A stretch of DNA of 64,000 bases from Phoronis australis (taxonomy: Eukaryota; Phoronida; Phoronidae): contig NMRA01000568.1 of NCBI GenBank assembly GCA_002633005.1, forward strand, positions 64,001-128,000. The letters run 5' to 3'. The notes under the pieces are model-generated. The model ran no database searches. It was not told the origin of the DNA and saw only the letters and a list, made by a program, of their open reading frames with translations. Both the position numbers and the translations under genes were made by a program. Shown here in pieces: positions 36,847 through 47,600 of the stretch (position 1 is the stretch's first letter; each line of letters opens with the position of its first letter).

Positions 36847-39758
36847 GTTTGCGTTCACTCACCCAACCCCCCATGTCTTGAAAGGGTCAGGTAATTGTCC
36901 TGTCCACTGATACTTATTCAGTTTTCTCCCTTATGTAATACCAGATCATGCTCAAGTTACCTCTTTATCAGTGGTGATGCACTCTATACAGGTCCGTAGC
37001 GATCACAACACCTTATACTGACCACAGGCAATGGTAATGCATCGAATTCTTAATCTGCATCTAAATCATTCACGTTTGGAGCATGGGTTTTGGTGCTTAT
37101 TGCCTCTTACTGTTTCCCAGTTGCACCCTTACCAAAAATTTGATATAGTATCTTTGCAACTGCCTACAGTATGTATTAATGTGGTATTTTTGGTTGTCGT
37201 TAAAACATGTTTCCCACATTTTTATTGAATGTGTGACGGAATTGTACATTGCATGATATTCACATAAGACAATGATTCTTATATATGAGCTCAGGCCTTA
37301 GTGGCTGACACTTATATAATTATTATTTTTTCTGACTGTTGTGTTTCTCAGAACGTTGATTTTGTGGGCAACTCCATACCAAATTGTCTGTCAGGATAAA
37401 TTTACACGTCACTGATTTTGTGTGGCATTTCTGTTCGGTCATGTTATTGACACCTCTCACTCACTATAATATTGATTTTAATTTCTAGGCACTTGCTCTG
37501 TTCTCTGTCAGTCAGGTGCAGAATCTACAACTACATGTGATTTTTGTTGTGGGTTTCAGAATGATTCCCCATATCATTAATTAGTTATTACTGTTTTAGC
37601 TTGCCCGTGAAAAAACCACGCTGAGCACTGTCACCATAATTTAGTTTATAACTTAGTAATGAGTTTCAAGTTGAAATAATCCCTGTGAAAACTGGTTTTC
37701 AATCTGTGAGAAAGTTTACTTCAATTCAGAAGACACCACCGAACACATGAGCTGATCAGTCATTACTGGGTGGCCTATAGTTGTAAGAACTCATAGCCTT
37801 TTATCAATTCTAAAACGTGTTACAGCTAAGTTATCCAGTAGTGAGAGATCTTCAATACATCTTTTTGTTTTGTTTTCTTTAGCGAATTTTAATGTTCGAA
37901 CTCTTATTTTTCACCTTCATTTGTCCGTTAATGTTTGGTCATATTTCCTCTGTACATATATTTAGGTCAATCATTATCTATGTGTTTTGTATTCACTTGC
38001 AACAGAACTAACTGGTTTCCCAAGATTGAATTTATATGTTGTGCTTTTCAACTAAGTTGCTATTTATGTACCTGCAAGCGAGCCTATGATATAATTTTGC
38101 TTTTTAAAAATGACTCCCCTAATTGTCCAGACTACCTTATTCATTTAACAACCCTTGAATTTTCAACAAGCATTGGTGTATTAATTGTTAAATACGGCTA
38201 TCCTTTGAGTGCCTCGAGTAGTGTGAGTTTCTCTGGTCTTACAATGTTTTACCCCTCATGGTCACAGTTCAATTCTTCTCACCGGCATCGAATTAGATAT
38301 CACGCTATGCGGGTTCAGCTTACTGATGTGTCTTACTATTGTTTACATAACACCTGTATGGATTACGGAATNCCCTGCCCCCCCCCCCCAACTCAAAATC
38401 CTGGATCTGCCCCTGGTGTAATGGCACATGTGGTTGTGTTTCTTTGGCTTTCCATTGGCATCTTTTGAACTTGTAGGCACCACAGCGACTCACTCTGAAC
38501 CTTCTGGCAAGGTAGTACAACCTGGTCAACTTCAGCATTCTGCCAGGGTATTACCAGCTGGACCACAACCTTCTAATAGTGTTGCACCACCCGCAGAGCA
38601 GAATGCTGGACAAATCCCAGGTAATGGTAATTTCTCATCTGCTACGCCATTTGCCCCGGGGTCTGAGCTCAATTGACCCTCCGTATGTAGAGGTAACCTT
38701 GCTGTGGATGGCTAGTAGCAATGAAAGTCATGCAATTTAAGCTGTTTGTGGAAGATGTGTCTGTGCAAGACATGTTTAATGCATACTTAAATTATCAACA
38801 ATGATGTTTAGGTGGTTTCAATCCATCTATGTTTGCCAAAGTTACGATTTGACTGTGTACCTTTGTTTAAAGCCCGTGTGATTTTCCTTGGAAAGGAGGC
38901 TCTAAGTCTGGTTTTGCAGCTACGTAAACAAACGTGCACTGAGAATTTTTGCCAACTATCGCATTAGTACCACTTGGACATTTTAATGTTTAAACTTTTG
39001 ACATGGTGCAACTGACATGGTGCAAGATGATTGGTGTCAAATGACGTTCACACAGCCACATACATTATGCAATTCTGAAACATTGGCAAGGCAAACTTAG
39101 AAAGGAAGGTGGAGTGCATATCCGCAAAGTTGCAAAGGGCCACCCTAAAGTACAAACAATCTTAGCAAATTTATTCTGGTGGAATGAATGTTCGAAACTG
39201 ACACTGTTGCATAGTATTAAAATCATCATTATTACCTATCGGTGGCTTGGTTAAGTTTGAGAGCCTAACTTTCAGGCCCATCTTGGGCTCTTCATCGGGG
39301 CACTGGCAGGGATCTCTATGTCACGTGGTCTCTTGTGGGCGGTGCCTGGCTGTCAATTTAGAGGAGGCGCTGGTAAATGAAAGGTAATTCGTAAATCTGA
39401 GAATCAGTCGAAATCATGAGTAATAAACCAGAGTGGTTGCCACTTACCAGTGCCTCCCTTCAAACGTGCATGGGTGTGAAATTGCAAATCGTCCCCTGAA
39501 CACAGACTTTTTGCTCAGGAATTTCAAGCATCATGAGTAAGTCATCTGGCTATCACAGCGAAATTGCGTTATGTCCAGGAGAATTTTCATTGCCTGTGCC
39601 CTCACAGTGGTTTTCTTATGGACTTATTGTCAAGTTTTGTCTGTCTTACTGATTTAGCTATTGATATAGTAATTTGTTTTTGATTTCTTGATTCTTTGAC
39701 TTAAAGATGTATTTGGATGCTTCTAACTATGCTAATGTATAGCAGGAACTAAACGACA
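36847..39758. other. Non-coding stretch between LINE fragments
   Basis: No supported gene. Contains a C homopolymer next to an N (38370-38390). A Pro/Gln-rich open frame (about 38474-38676, ending FAPGSELN) preceded by an acceptor-like ttgtag has no recognised domain and may be repeat-derived. Confidence 0.6.
39241..39305 (-). ncRNA. Hammerhead-ribozyme-like core, possible Penelope-type element end
   Basis: Read on the minus strand: CCGATGA, then a hairpin GCCC-AAGAT-GGGC, then GAAAG. This is the layout of the hammerhead core (CUGAUGA, stem II, GAAA). The second core base is C instead of U, which would normally kill cleavage. Hammerheads of this type occur in the terminal repeats of Penelope-like elements. 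No Penelope reverse transcriptase is present nearby. Confidence 0.35.
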
Positions 39759-40735
39759 ATGCTATTTGAACGTCATCAATGCTCACCTTCTCAATCTCCA
39801 ACTGAAAGAAAACTCTACTTCAAAGCCCTAGCGGATCAGTTAGCGGAACTTAACCGCAATAGCGTTAGTATAATCATAAATGGTGATTTCAATGCCCGAA
39901 ACTCTACATGGTACAATGATGGTCATGACAATACGGCCGGACTACAATTGTTTGATATTTTATTGTCTAATGACTGCATACAACTAATTAATGAGCCAAC
40001 CCGTATCACCGACGTTTCTCATTCATGTATTGACCTGTGTATAACAAACAATTTGAGTGTCATTGACTCATGTTCTGTACTACCTCCTGTTGGCAATTCT
40101 GATCACCACACTATCGAAACCACTCTAACACTTAAAAAACCGGTTAAAGAGCAACACACCACTCGAACCAACTGGAAATATGATCAGGTCGACACCGATA
40201 AACTGCGTCAGGATATCACCAACACTGACTGGGATTCCATATTGAACACTGGCGACATTGTTGACACTGTTTCACTCTTCACTAGTACTCTCTATGAAAT
40301 CTTAAAAAACAACATCCCATCAACTGAAAAGATAATTAAACACAACAGCAAACCGTGGTTCAACAGTAATGTTAAACGGGCAATCCGCACAAGAAACAGA
40401 CTTTACAAGCTCTTTCAGAAGATCTAACAACACTATAATCTACAACAGATACAAGGAGCAGTCACGTCTGGTTGAAACTTTAGTAAATCAAGCCAAAGCT
40501 GATCACCGACACAAGCTTTTTCAACAAATTAACAGCGCAAGCAAGAATTCCAAAGAATACTGGAACATCATCAATAAAATACGCGGCAGTCAACAGCAAT
40601 CCTCCTATCCTGTCATCAACTATAATGGTAACCTAGCCTCACGTAGTAGTGACAAGTAGGATTTGTTTCTCAAATTTTTCACGAACAAAAGCCACATTAC
40701 ACCAACTGAAGTAAGTAACTTTCCCTTTCTTCGTG
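39759..40735 (+). pseudogene. LINE ORF2 fragment: endonuclease C-terminal half and linker
   Basis: Contains INGDFNARNSTWYNDG, LFDILLSNDCIQLINEPTR and GNSDHHTIET, the conserved C-terminal motifs of the APE-type endonuclease of LINE ORF2. A frameshift near 40420 is followed by NRYKEQSRLVETLVNQAK and EYWNIINKIRG, the linker before reverse transcriptase. The endonuclease N-terminus is missing. The frame dies in a repeat at about 40738. Confidence 0.85.
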
Positions 40736-40756
40736 ANGCTTACATAGCCGCTAGTG

Positions 40757-40872
40757 GGCGGGGCATACAGGTGGGTGGAGCAAATCAATATTAGTGGGCG
40801 GGGCATACAGGTGGGTGGAGCAAATCAATATTAGTGGGCGGGGCATACAGGTGGGTGGAGCAAATCAATATT
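40757..40872. repeat. Tandem repeat, 40 bp, about 3 copies
   Basis: Unit TAGTGGGCGGGGCATACAGG followed by TGGGTGGAGCAAATCAATAT. GC-rich and unlike its AT-rich surroundings. It lies where LINE ORF2 is broken, directly after a single N at 40737. Confidence 0.9.
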
Positions 40873-41489
40873 ACGCTCCTCTGTATTGAGTGTTAGATAA
40901 TGTATTAGTCATGTTTTGGGCAATAAGACAACAAGATTTGCCTGTTGTTGTCTCATTCTCAGTCAACCATTTGCCAGTCAAGATGTAATAATGTGTGGTT
41001 AGATATTTACAAGTTTGTTTTGCAAAGTTAAACTCCTAACATATAATTCTGTGTTTTGTGCTAAATGAGCCAGTGCTTTGTCTACCCCATTTTGCTATTA
41101 AGGACTTCAAGTTTCGTGGTAAATGCTCCAATCGTAAGGTTAAATCTGTGGGGCTAGCATTTTTGACTTGCCTAAACACAACAATTTATGCTGGCTTTAT
41201 ATGTCTGAAGCTATAACTAACAGCTTTAGTGTAACCCTAAATCAGAGTCATGCTGCCAAGTAATTGTCTGGAGTGTCTAGTCCAAAATTTGATGAATGAA
41301 ACATTTAGCTTGATGCCAGTGAATGATGAAATGAAGTAGAACCATTCTGTTCTTTAGCATATTTACATATTATTGCTTAAAGTTTTATATGACCCTAAAA
41401 TTCAGTTATGACTAAGTTCGGAACAACATATCTCAGAAATGGCTGGTTGGATCTCTGTGAAACTTTCAAATACTATGCTTTATGTACCG

Positions 41490-42658
41490 TTCACGACCTT
41501 CTACTTCACAAACTTTGATCCTATGGCATTACTGGTAATCTTTTAGACATGATCACCTCATATCTCTCCGAAAGGACATACAGTGTTCGTGTCGATGGCG
41601 TACTTTCAATTTTATCCCATCCTGGATTTGTAAACGCAGGTGTACCGCAGGGTAGCGTATTGGGCCCTCTTCTCTTCTTGGTTTATATTAATGACCTTCC
41701 TGATAACCTATCATGTAACACATACCTTTATGCAGATGACACGGCGCTTTTTAACCCCTTCGCAGGGAGCAGCCCTGAATGTTCTTTGCAGCTTCAACAC
41801 GACTTAAATAAACTAAGCTATTGGTCACAAGAATGGAGAATGAATTTTAAACCAGAAAAAAGCGTTGACCTTACCTTCTCCAAATCTATTAATGCTCTCT
41901 TCCTTGTTGACCCGTCTTATGACCTTAAACTTAATGATGAAATCATTCCTAGAAAACGGTCGCACAGACATCTGGGTATACTGTTAGATGAAAAACTCTC
42001 ATTCACCCCTCACGTTCGGGAGCTCGTACAAAAAACTCAGGAACTAATTAACCCACTTAAGCTTGTCTCTCGTCATCTGAATTCTACACATTTAGAAGTT
42101 GTGTTCAAGTCCTTTGTACTTCCACACATTGATTATTGTGATATTATATATCAGTCTGCCAATACGGGTGCACTCCAACATTTGGAGAAGTTACAATATC
42201 AAGCCGCCTTACTCATAACTGGAGCTTACAGGGGATCCAATAGTGTTGAGGTTTTGAATAATCTCAAGTGGCCCAAACTGTCTACTCGACGCAATCTTCA
42301 CATGACCACATTTACGTTCAAGGTACAGTCTGCCAATACGGGTGCACTCCAACATTTGGAGAAGTTACAATATCAAGCCGCCTTACTCATAACCGGAGCT
42401 TTCAGGGGATCCAATAGTGTTAAGGTTTTGAATAGTCTCAAGTGGCCCAAACTGTCTACTCGACGCAATCTTCACATGACCACATTTACTTTCAAGGTAA
42501 TAAACAATGTCAACAACGTGTCTGTCAAAAAAATATTTGATCTACATACTAGACAAGGCCATCGTAGTGATTTAAGATCCTCCACCCCATATGCAATTCC
42601 TCCGTCGTTCAGTCAGGCATTCAGAAGGTCTACAGTCATGATGTGCATCAACAACTGA
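41490..42658 (+). pseudogene. LINE ORF2 reverse transcriptase, truncated, with an internal duplication
   Basis: Carries GVPQGSVLGPLLFLVYINDL and the catalytic YADD (TYLYADDTALF), then thumb and connection sequence. The N-terminal palm is absent. A 174-bp block (42152-42325) is repeated in tandem and in frame (42326-42499), duplicating 58 residues. It ends at a TGA where related proteins have the Trp of WNSLP. The 40.7-41.5 kb stretch that replaces the missing part is non-coding. Confidence 0.88.
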
Positions 42659-43169
42659 AATTCTCTCCCAGTCTCTGTTAAGGAAAGCAACTCTTTTACG
42701 AGTATAAAAAATAATTTTAGAACTGTTTTTCATAATTTTGATAACTCAACACCCTTGACTCAATTCTCCCTTCCCCGCGATAACGAAATAGCATTGTACA
42801 GATCAAGATGTGTCCTTTTCCTCAACTCTGACAAGTTCAGGCACAACTTTAGTAATGTCTCTCCAAACTGTAAATGTGGTGACCATCAATCTTATCCTCA
42901 TATTTTCTTCAAATGTCCCCTCATCGAATCCCTGAGAGACTCACTCTTTCGTGCACTCAATGGTAACCAATCAATTGTGAACGCTCTCAATTCTTGTAAT
43001 AATATCCCTACTAGAGTTACATTATTACTGAATGGTAGTCCTAACCTTGACTTTGACTCTTTCGTGCACTCAATGGAAACCAATCAATTGTTAACGCTCT
43101 CAATTCTTGTAATAATATCCCTACTAGAGTTATATTATTATTGAATGGTATTCCTAACCTTGACTTCAT
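42659..43169 (+). pseudogene. LINE ORF2 C-terminal part
   Basis: Continues the same protein after the stop: FSLPRDNEIALYRSRCVLFL, then CKCGDHQSYPHIFFKC, a zinc-knuckle-like CxCx-H-C motif common at the C-terminus of such LINEs. A 113-bp segment (42944-43056) is repeated directly at 43057-43169, the second time out of frame. Confidence 0.75.
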
Positions 43170-43228
43170 TACTGTTAGTCTATTCAAACACTATACTTCT
43201 TTTCTCTTGTTAGATAAGCTTGTTAACT

Positions 43229-44084
43229 ATGAACTGTATAAACTTATCAGTATTTAACTACAGACAAAATAATTATAATTGTTCGGGTGTCTGGAAAACA
43301 AAAATATCCCACTGCTTTTCGTCTATTACGCTCGACCTCACTCTTCTACTGCGAAAACGACCCCGAACTGAGCACTTACGTAATGTTTACTGCACAATGA
43401 AGAACTCATGTTGTGATATCCGAGTTATCATTGAGCAAAGTCTTTTGACTGCTGGTGACATAGAGGTCAATCCAGGACCAGGCACTCAGGGTTTAGCCAG
43501 CTTCAAGGTCTTATTCACTAATATCAACAGTATCAAGGCGAACAATCTTTCAAGATTTGATCTTCTCAAGGAAGTTATTACAGACAACAATTACATGGTC
43601 ATTGCTATATGTGAATCTGGAACACCGTCCGAAGACAACCTCAGTGCACTTATTATTCCAGAATACAACATTGCCTACCACACTAACGCCGGGAAGGGGT
43701 TGATCTTGTTTGTCCACAACTCCATAAATTACAGAACAATTGATGATAAAATTATTCATTCAATGAGTAACTGTTGGATTGAACGTACTTAACGTCAACC
43801 ACAAAAAGGTATATTACGGGTTTTTTTTCACCCTCACAGACGTCCCATGAAAGGAAAGCATATTTCAAAACCTTTTCAGAACAATTGCAAGAACTCTCTC
43901 AAACTAATAAAACAATTGTTATCAACGCAAGAAATAGTACTTGGTACTCAGAAGACAATGACAACCAAGCCGGTCTCGAATTATTCGATATTCTCCTCAC
44001 AAATGACTACAACTAATAAACGAGCCGACACGTTTAACAGAGTATTCACATTCTTGCCTTGATTTATGTATAACAAACAATCTN
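43229..44084 (+). pseudogene. Second LINE ORF2 copy: N-terminus with 2A motif and endonuclease start
   Basis: An open frame to 43792 holds SLLTAGDIEVNPGPGTQ, a canonical 2A ribosome-skipping motif, then FKVLFTNINSIKANNLSRFD and AICESGTPSEDN, the start of an APE endonuclease. Past 43792, frameshifted remains continue with NARNSTWYSEDNDNQAGLEL (about 43920-44000), matching the first copy at 39,9 kb, and end near 44084. Known family fact: APE-type LINEs of sea urchin, amphioxus and molluscs carry 2A at the start of ORF2. The likely start is the ATG at 43229 or 43397. Confidence 0.82.
43457..43480 (+). other. 2A ribosome-skipping motif (DIEVNPGP)
   Basis: Eight codons read D-I-E-V-N-P-G-P and match the consensus D-V/I-E-X-N-P-G-P exactly. 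The upstream IIEQSLLTAG is of the hydrophobic, helix-forming type seen in active 2As. Skipping would occur between the final Gly and Pro. Confidence 0.85.
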
Positions 44085-44378
44085 ATTATAATCATTATTA
44101 AAATCAACAAAACCATATCCTTCATCATTATAACCACCATTCTCACCATGATTTTTATGACAAAATGCAAAGTTCATTCTTATGTTATTAGAACAGTTTG
44201 AAGCAGTCCTTCTTTTACGTAAAACTAGTTGAAGACCTGGCGTAATGTACGTTTTCAAACTACCAGAAATTCGTCCTCTCGTTCACACTGGTATATTCAA
44301 AAATCTTCCAAGTTTACGATTCACTGTTATTCTTTGGAGTATTGAAGAATACACGTCGAGTGCATGAAAGTAGGCCTA

Positions 44379-44432
44379 GTGTTCAAACTCAGCAGTACTG
44401 AGTGTTCAAACTCAGCAGTACTGAGTGTTCAA
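44379..44432. repeat. 23-bp tandem repeat, about 2.3 copies
   Basis: GTGTTCAAACTCAGCAGTACTGA repeated just downstream of the GALNT stop codon. Confidence 0.9.
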
Positions 44433-44555
44433 TCGACCTTATTTATTTATATACCCATCGCTACTATCTTCATCACTGTACTATTGTATTTATTTACTTT
44501 CATTCAGCACAGCAAATTTCAAACAGAAATAGAATTGGGTGCGAAAGCACATCTC

Positions 44556-44690
44556 TCAGAGACGGGGACGCGTCCGCTGCCACGTCCATTGCTGTCTTTC
44601 CAAAGAATTACAGGGCGCCATCTGTAGTCGTGTTGAGCCTGCCGTTAACTCAATGCACTTGCCAGTCGTCACGTGATGAATTGTATTGTC
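44556..44690 (-). CDS. GALNT: GALNT exon 11 (lectin repeat gamma, stop)
   Basis: A 135-nt terminal exon coding [20 protein letters not shown], then [15 protein letters not shown] and a TGA. CIE replaces CLD. Acceptor ttgaacag. Confidence 0.9.
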   Translation of the reverse strand, partial: DNTIHHVTTGKCIELTAGSTRLQMAPCNSLERQQWTWQRTRPRL

Positions 44691-47600
44691 CTGTTCAAAT
44701 AAGCAAATGCGTTTTTTTCTTGTCATGTTTTATGAACAGGACAAATTGAACACGTTTAAAAATAGTACATATAATATGACAGCGGCTGATTTAGTTAGTT
44801 TAAATTTATTCCATCTGCAAAGGCCTTTGGCCCATAAGTCATTGTACGGTGACACTATTTCACATTATAGGTGTCTCCACAAACAGTTTCAAACTCATCA
44901 TTTCATTTCTTATACCGTATGCTTTATTTCGTAAACTTCAGTTGCCAGGTTTTTCAGACGATGTTCCGTATAAAAGAACATTTCTAAATCATCACTAATA
45001 ATAGATCTCTGTTTCAAGTAGGCCTAACTAAATTTCTTATCCACTAGAACTGGACATGGAAATAAAGAATGAATCTCTGTTTCCACTTCTCCTTGGTTAC
45101 AAATAGAACACAATCTGTAATCATGCACCATACCCTTCTGCCCAGTTGATAGAAAATACGTTTAAGAACAACATGTTGGTCGCCTTACGTGTTTGTAGAT
45201 CCACTTCTGATCATTGTTGTGTCCATGACACCATTGCATTTGTATATTCCCGCGACCGTTGTACTGTAAGCAATACGAATTTCGCCGTATCTTGCCATCT
45301 CGACTCAGAAGCCAATACTGAAACAAACACCATTTACCTACTCGAGGGTTAAAAATTATGTTTTAACCTACTGTGAGTACGACAGGTTCTAGAGTTTTGA
45401 ATTCATTCAAATTTATAGACTACCGTCCTATGGGAAGATTCTAAAAAAACGCCAAATACCCACAAATATAGAAAAAAATGCTTCAGGCACATTATTTTAC
45501 CAGCGTAATTGTTATATATTAACCCTACCTGGTTACCGCCGTGTCCATGACAACCGTAAATCGTGACCGCCGACATGTGCCGTGCATTGGCACTGTCCAG
45601 GCACAGCGATGAGACCATGTTTCGTATCTTCAAAAAACAAATAACTTAATTAGTCGGTTCTCGTGACAAACCACAAAATTTTCGGCGAATGTTGAATGTT
45701 CCTAACTACTTGGCAATTATAATACACTAAGAGTTTTTAAAAGTAAAAATGCTAAAACACAAGTGACTGCAATTTGTAAGGCGTTTCTATTTTAAAGACT
45801 GTTTTATCTGAAAAAATTCACTTCGTATTCAAAATTAGTGACAGCAAACAAAGAACATTTTCAATTACTGTAACGCCCATCAAGCAACATCATGATGATT
45901 CAATGTTTTCGTCAACGAGTCTGCTTCGCGCATTAACCCTTTAGGGCTTTGCTTGCTAGTAGACTTACCTCGCCCCTCGCTAAGTAGGCTTACCTCGCCC
46001 CTCGCTAAGTAGGCTTACCTTGCCCCTCGCTAAGTAGGCTTACCTTGCCTCTCGCTAAGTAGACTTACCTCGCCTCTCGCTAAGTANTACCTCGCCCCTC
46101 GCTAAGTAGGCTTACCTCGCTCCTTGCTAATCTCGCTAAGTAGGCTTACCTTGCCTCTCGCTAAGTAGGCTTACTTCGCCCCTCGCTAAGTAGGCTTACC
46201 ATGCCCCTCGCTAAGTAGGCTTACCTCGCCTCTCGCTAAGTAGACTTACCTAGCTCCTTGCTAAGTAGGCTTACCTCGCTCCTTGCTAAGTAGGCTTAAC
46301 TTGCTCCTTGCTTAGTAGGCTCAATTGCACCTTCTTAAATAGGCTTGCGTCCTTTTTAAGTAGGCTTGCTTCACCCCTCGTTAAGTACATGTAGGCCTAC
46401 AGCGCCCCTCGCTCAGTAAGTTTACTTCGCCTCTTACTAAGTAGGCTTTCCTCGGCCTTGCTGAGTAGGCCTGCCTCACTACTTGTTCAATAGGCCTACC
46501 GTGCCTCTTGCTAAGTAAGCTTATCTTGCCCCTCGCTAAGTAGACTTACCTCACCCTTCGTAAATTAGGCTTACCCCTCGCTAAGTAGACTTACCTCTCC
46601 CATCGCTATGGCTTCCGTTGGAGAAAACATTGAAGGGAACACATGTGTCAAATACCAGTGGAACGTCTTACATTTCAGTTTTCTTCGGAGTTTTTGTCTT
46701 GACGTGACATCACCAAAACGAATCTCCAATGAAAAGATAACACCATAGTATAAAAATAAGCCTATAACAGTGCAGGAAGTCTGGACCGTATTTCACATGA
46801 TGAGAACTGATATTTATGCGTTTTGAGACAGAGTGGAATGTAGTATCGCATTGGTCATAGTTGTATATATTGAGTATATGAAAACTTTTAATCAAACCAG
46901 ATTTGAAGCATTTTTGTTGATAAAGTAACAGCAGTTGTAACACGCAGTACAGCGAAAGCATAGTTTGCATTACGTGAAACCAAGACATAAGTATTGTGAG
47001 CGACACCTTTCAACAACTACTTCCTTATAGTAGTGTTTGCGTGCTCGATAATTTTGGAGAGCCAAAGCGGAAAAATACAGGACATGTTTTCTGTGCAAGA
47101 TTTAAAACTAAGCCAAAACATTTTTACTCTACAGGACCAAAAATAAGATCACTTATTCAAGTATTGGAAATATTCCAAAGCAGTATTTTCACACTGCACG
47201 ACCAAAACAAGCACAAGATCAAAATTTATTACGTCAGGACAGAAAATTTAATACGTAAGGACCGAAACTTATCGCGCCAGAAAATGTTCGTACCAGGGAA
47301 CCACGTGACCATCCAAAGCATTGCGGATCGTGGATGTTCACGTTGTCTCCTGGCATGAAAACCTTCTATCCTGGTGCGGTAATTTTTTAGCCCTGGTTTG
47401 ATAAATTGTCGTTCCAGGCATGATAAATTTTCGAGCTGGCGTGATAAGTTTTCGGTTTTAGCATGTTAAATTTTGGTTCTGACGTGATAAATTGTAAGTT
47501 CCAGGGTGGTAAATTGTGGTTTGGGGTTGTTTTGATCCTGCAGATTTTGAATCTTGAACTGTGTGACCTGGATTTTTTTCGGTTTGGCTTACAATAGCTA

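Larger units (their letters stand above)
34100..43169 (+). mobile_element. Decayed 2A-type (CR1/L2-like) LINE, interrupted by later insertions
   Basis: ORF1, endonuclease, reverse transcriptase and C-terminal pieces lie in the expected order on the plus strand. They are split by the LTR element (35061-36842), by 2.9 kb of non-coding DNA (36843-39758) and by 40.7-41.5 kb. One insertion event broken up later is the simplest reading, but two overlapping copies are possible. The 5' border is approximate. Confidence 0.6.

Noticed and set aside
38320-38538. Frame containing GQIQDFELGGGG
   Set aside because: This phrase is a common by-product of a widespread invertebrate repeat next to a homopolymer; an N interrupts it.
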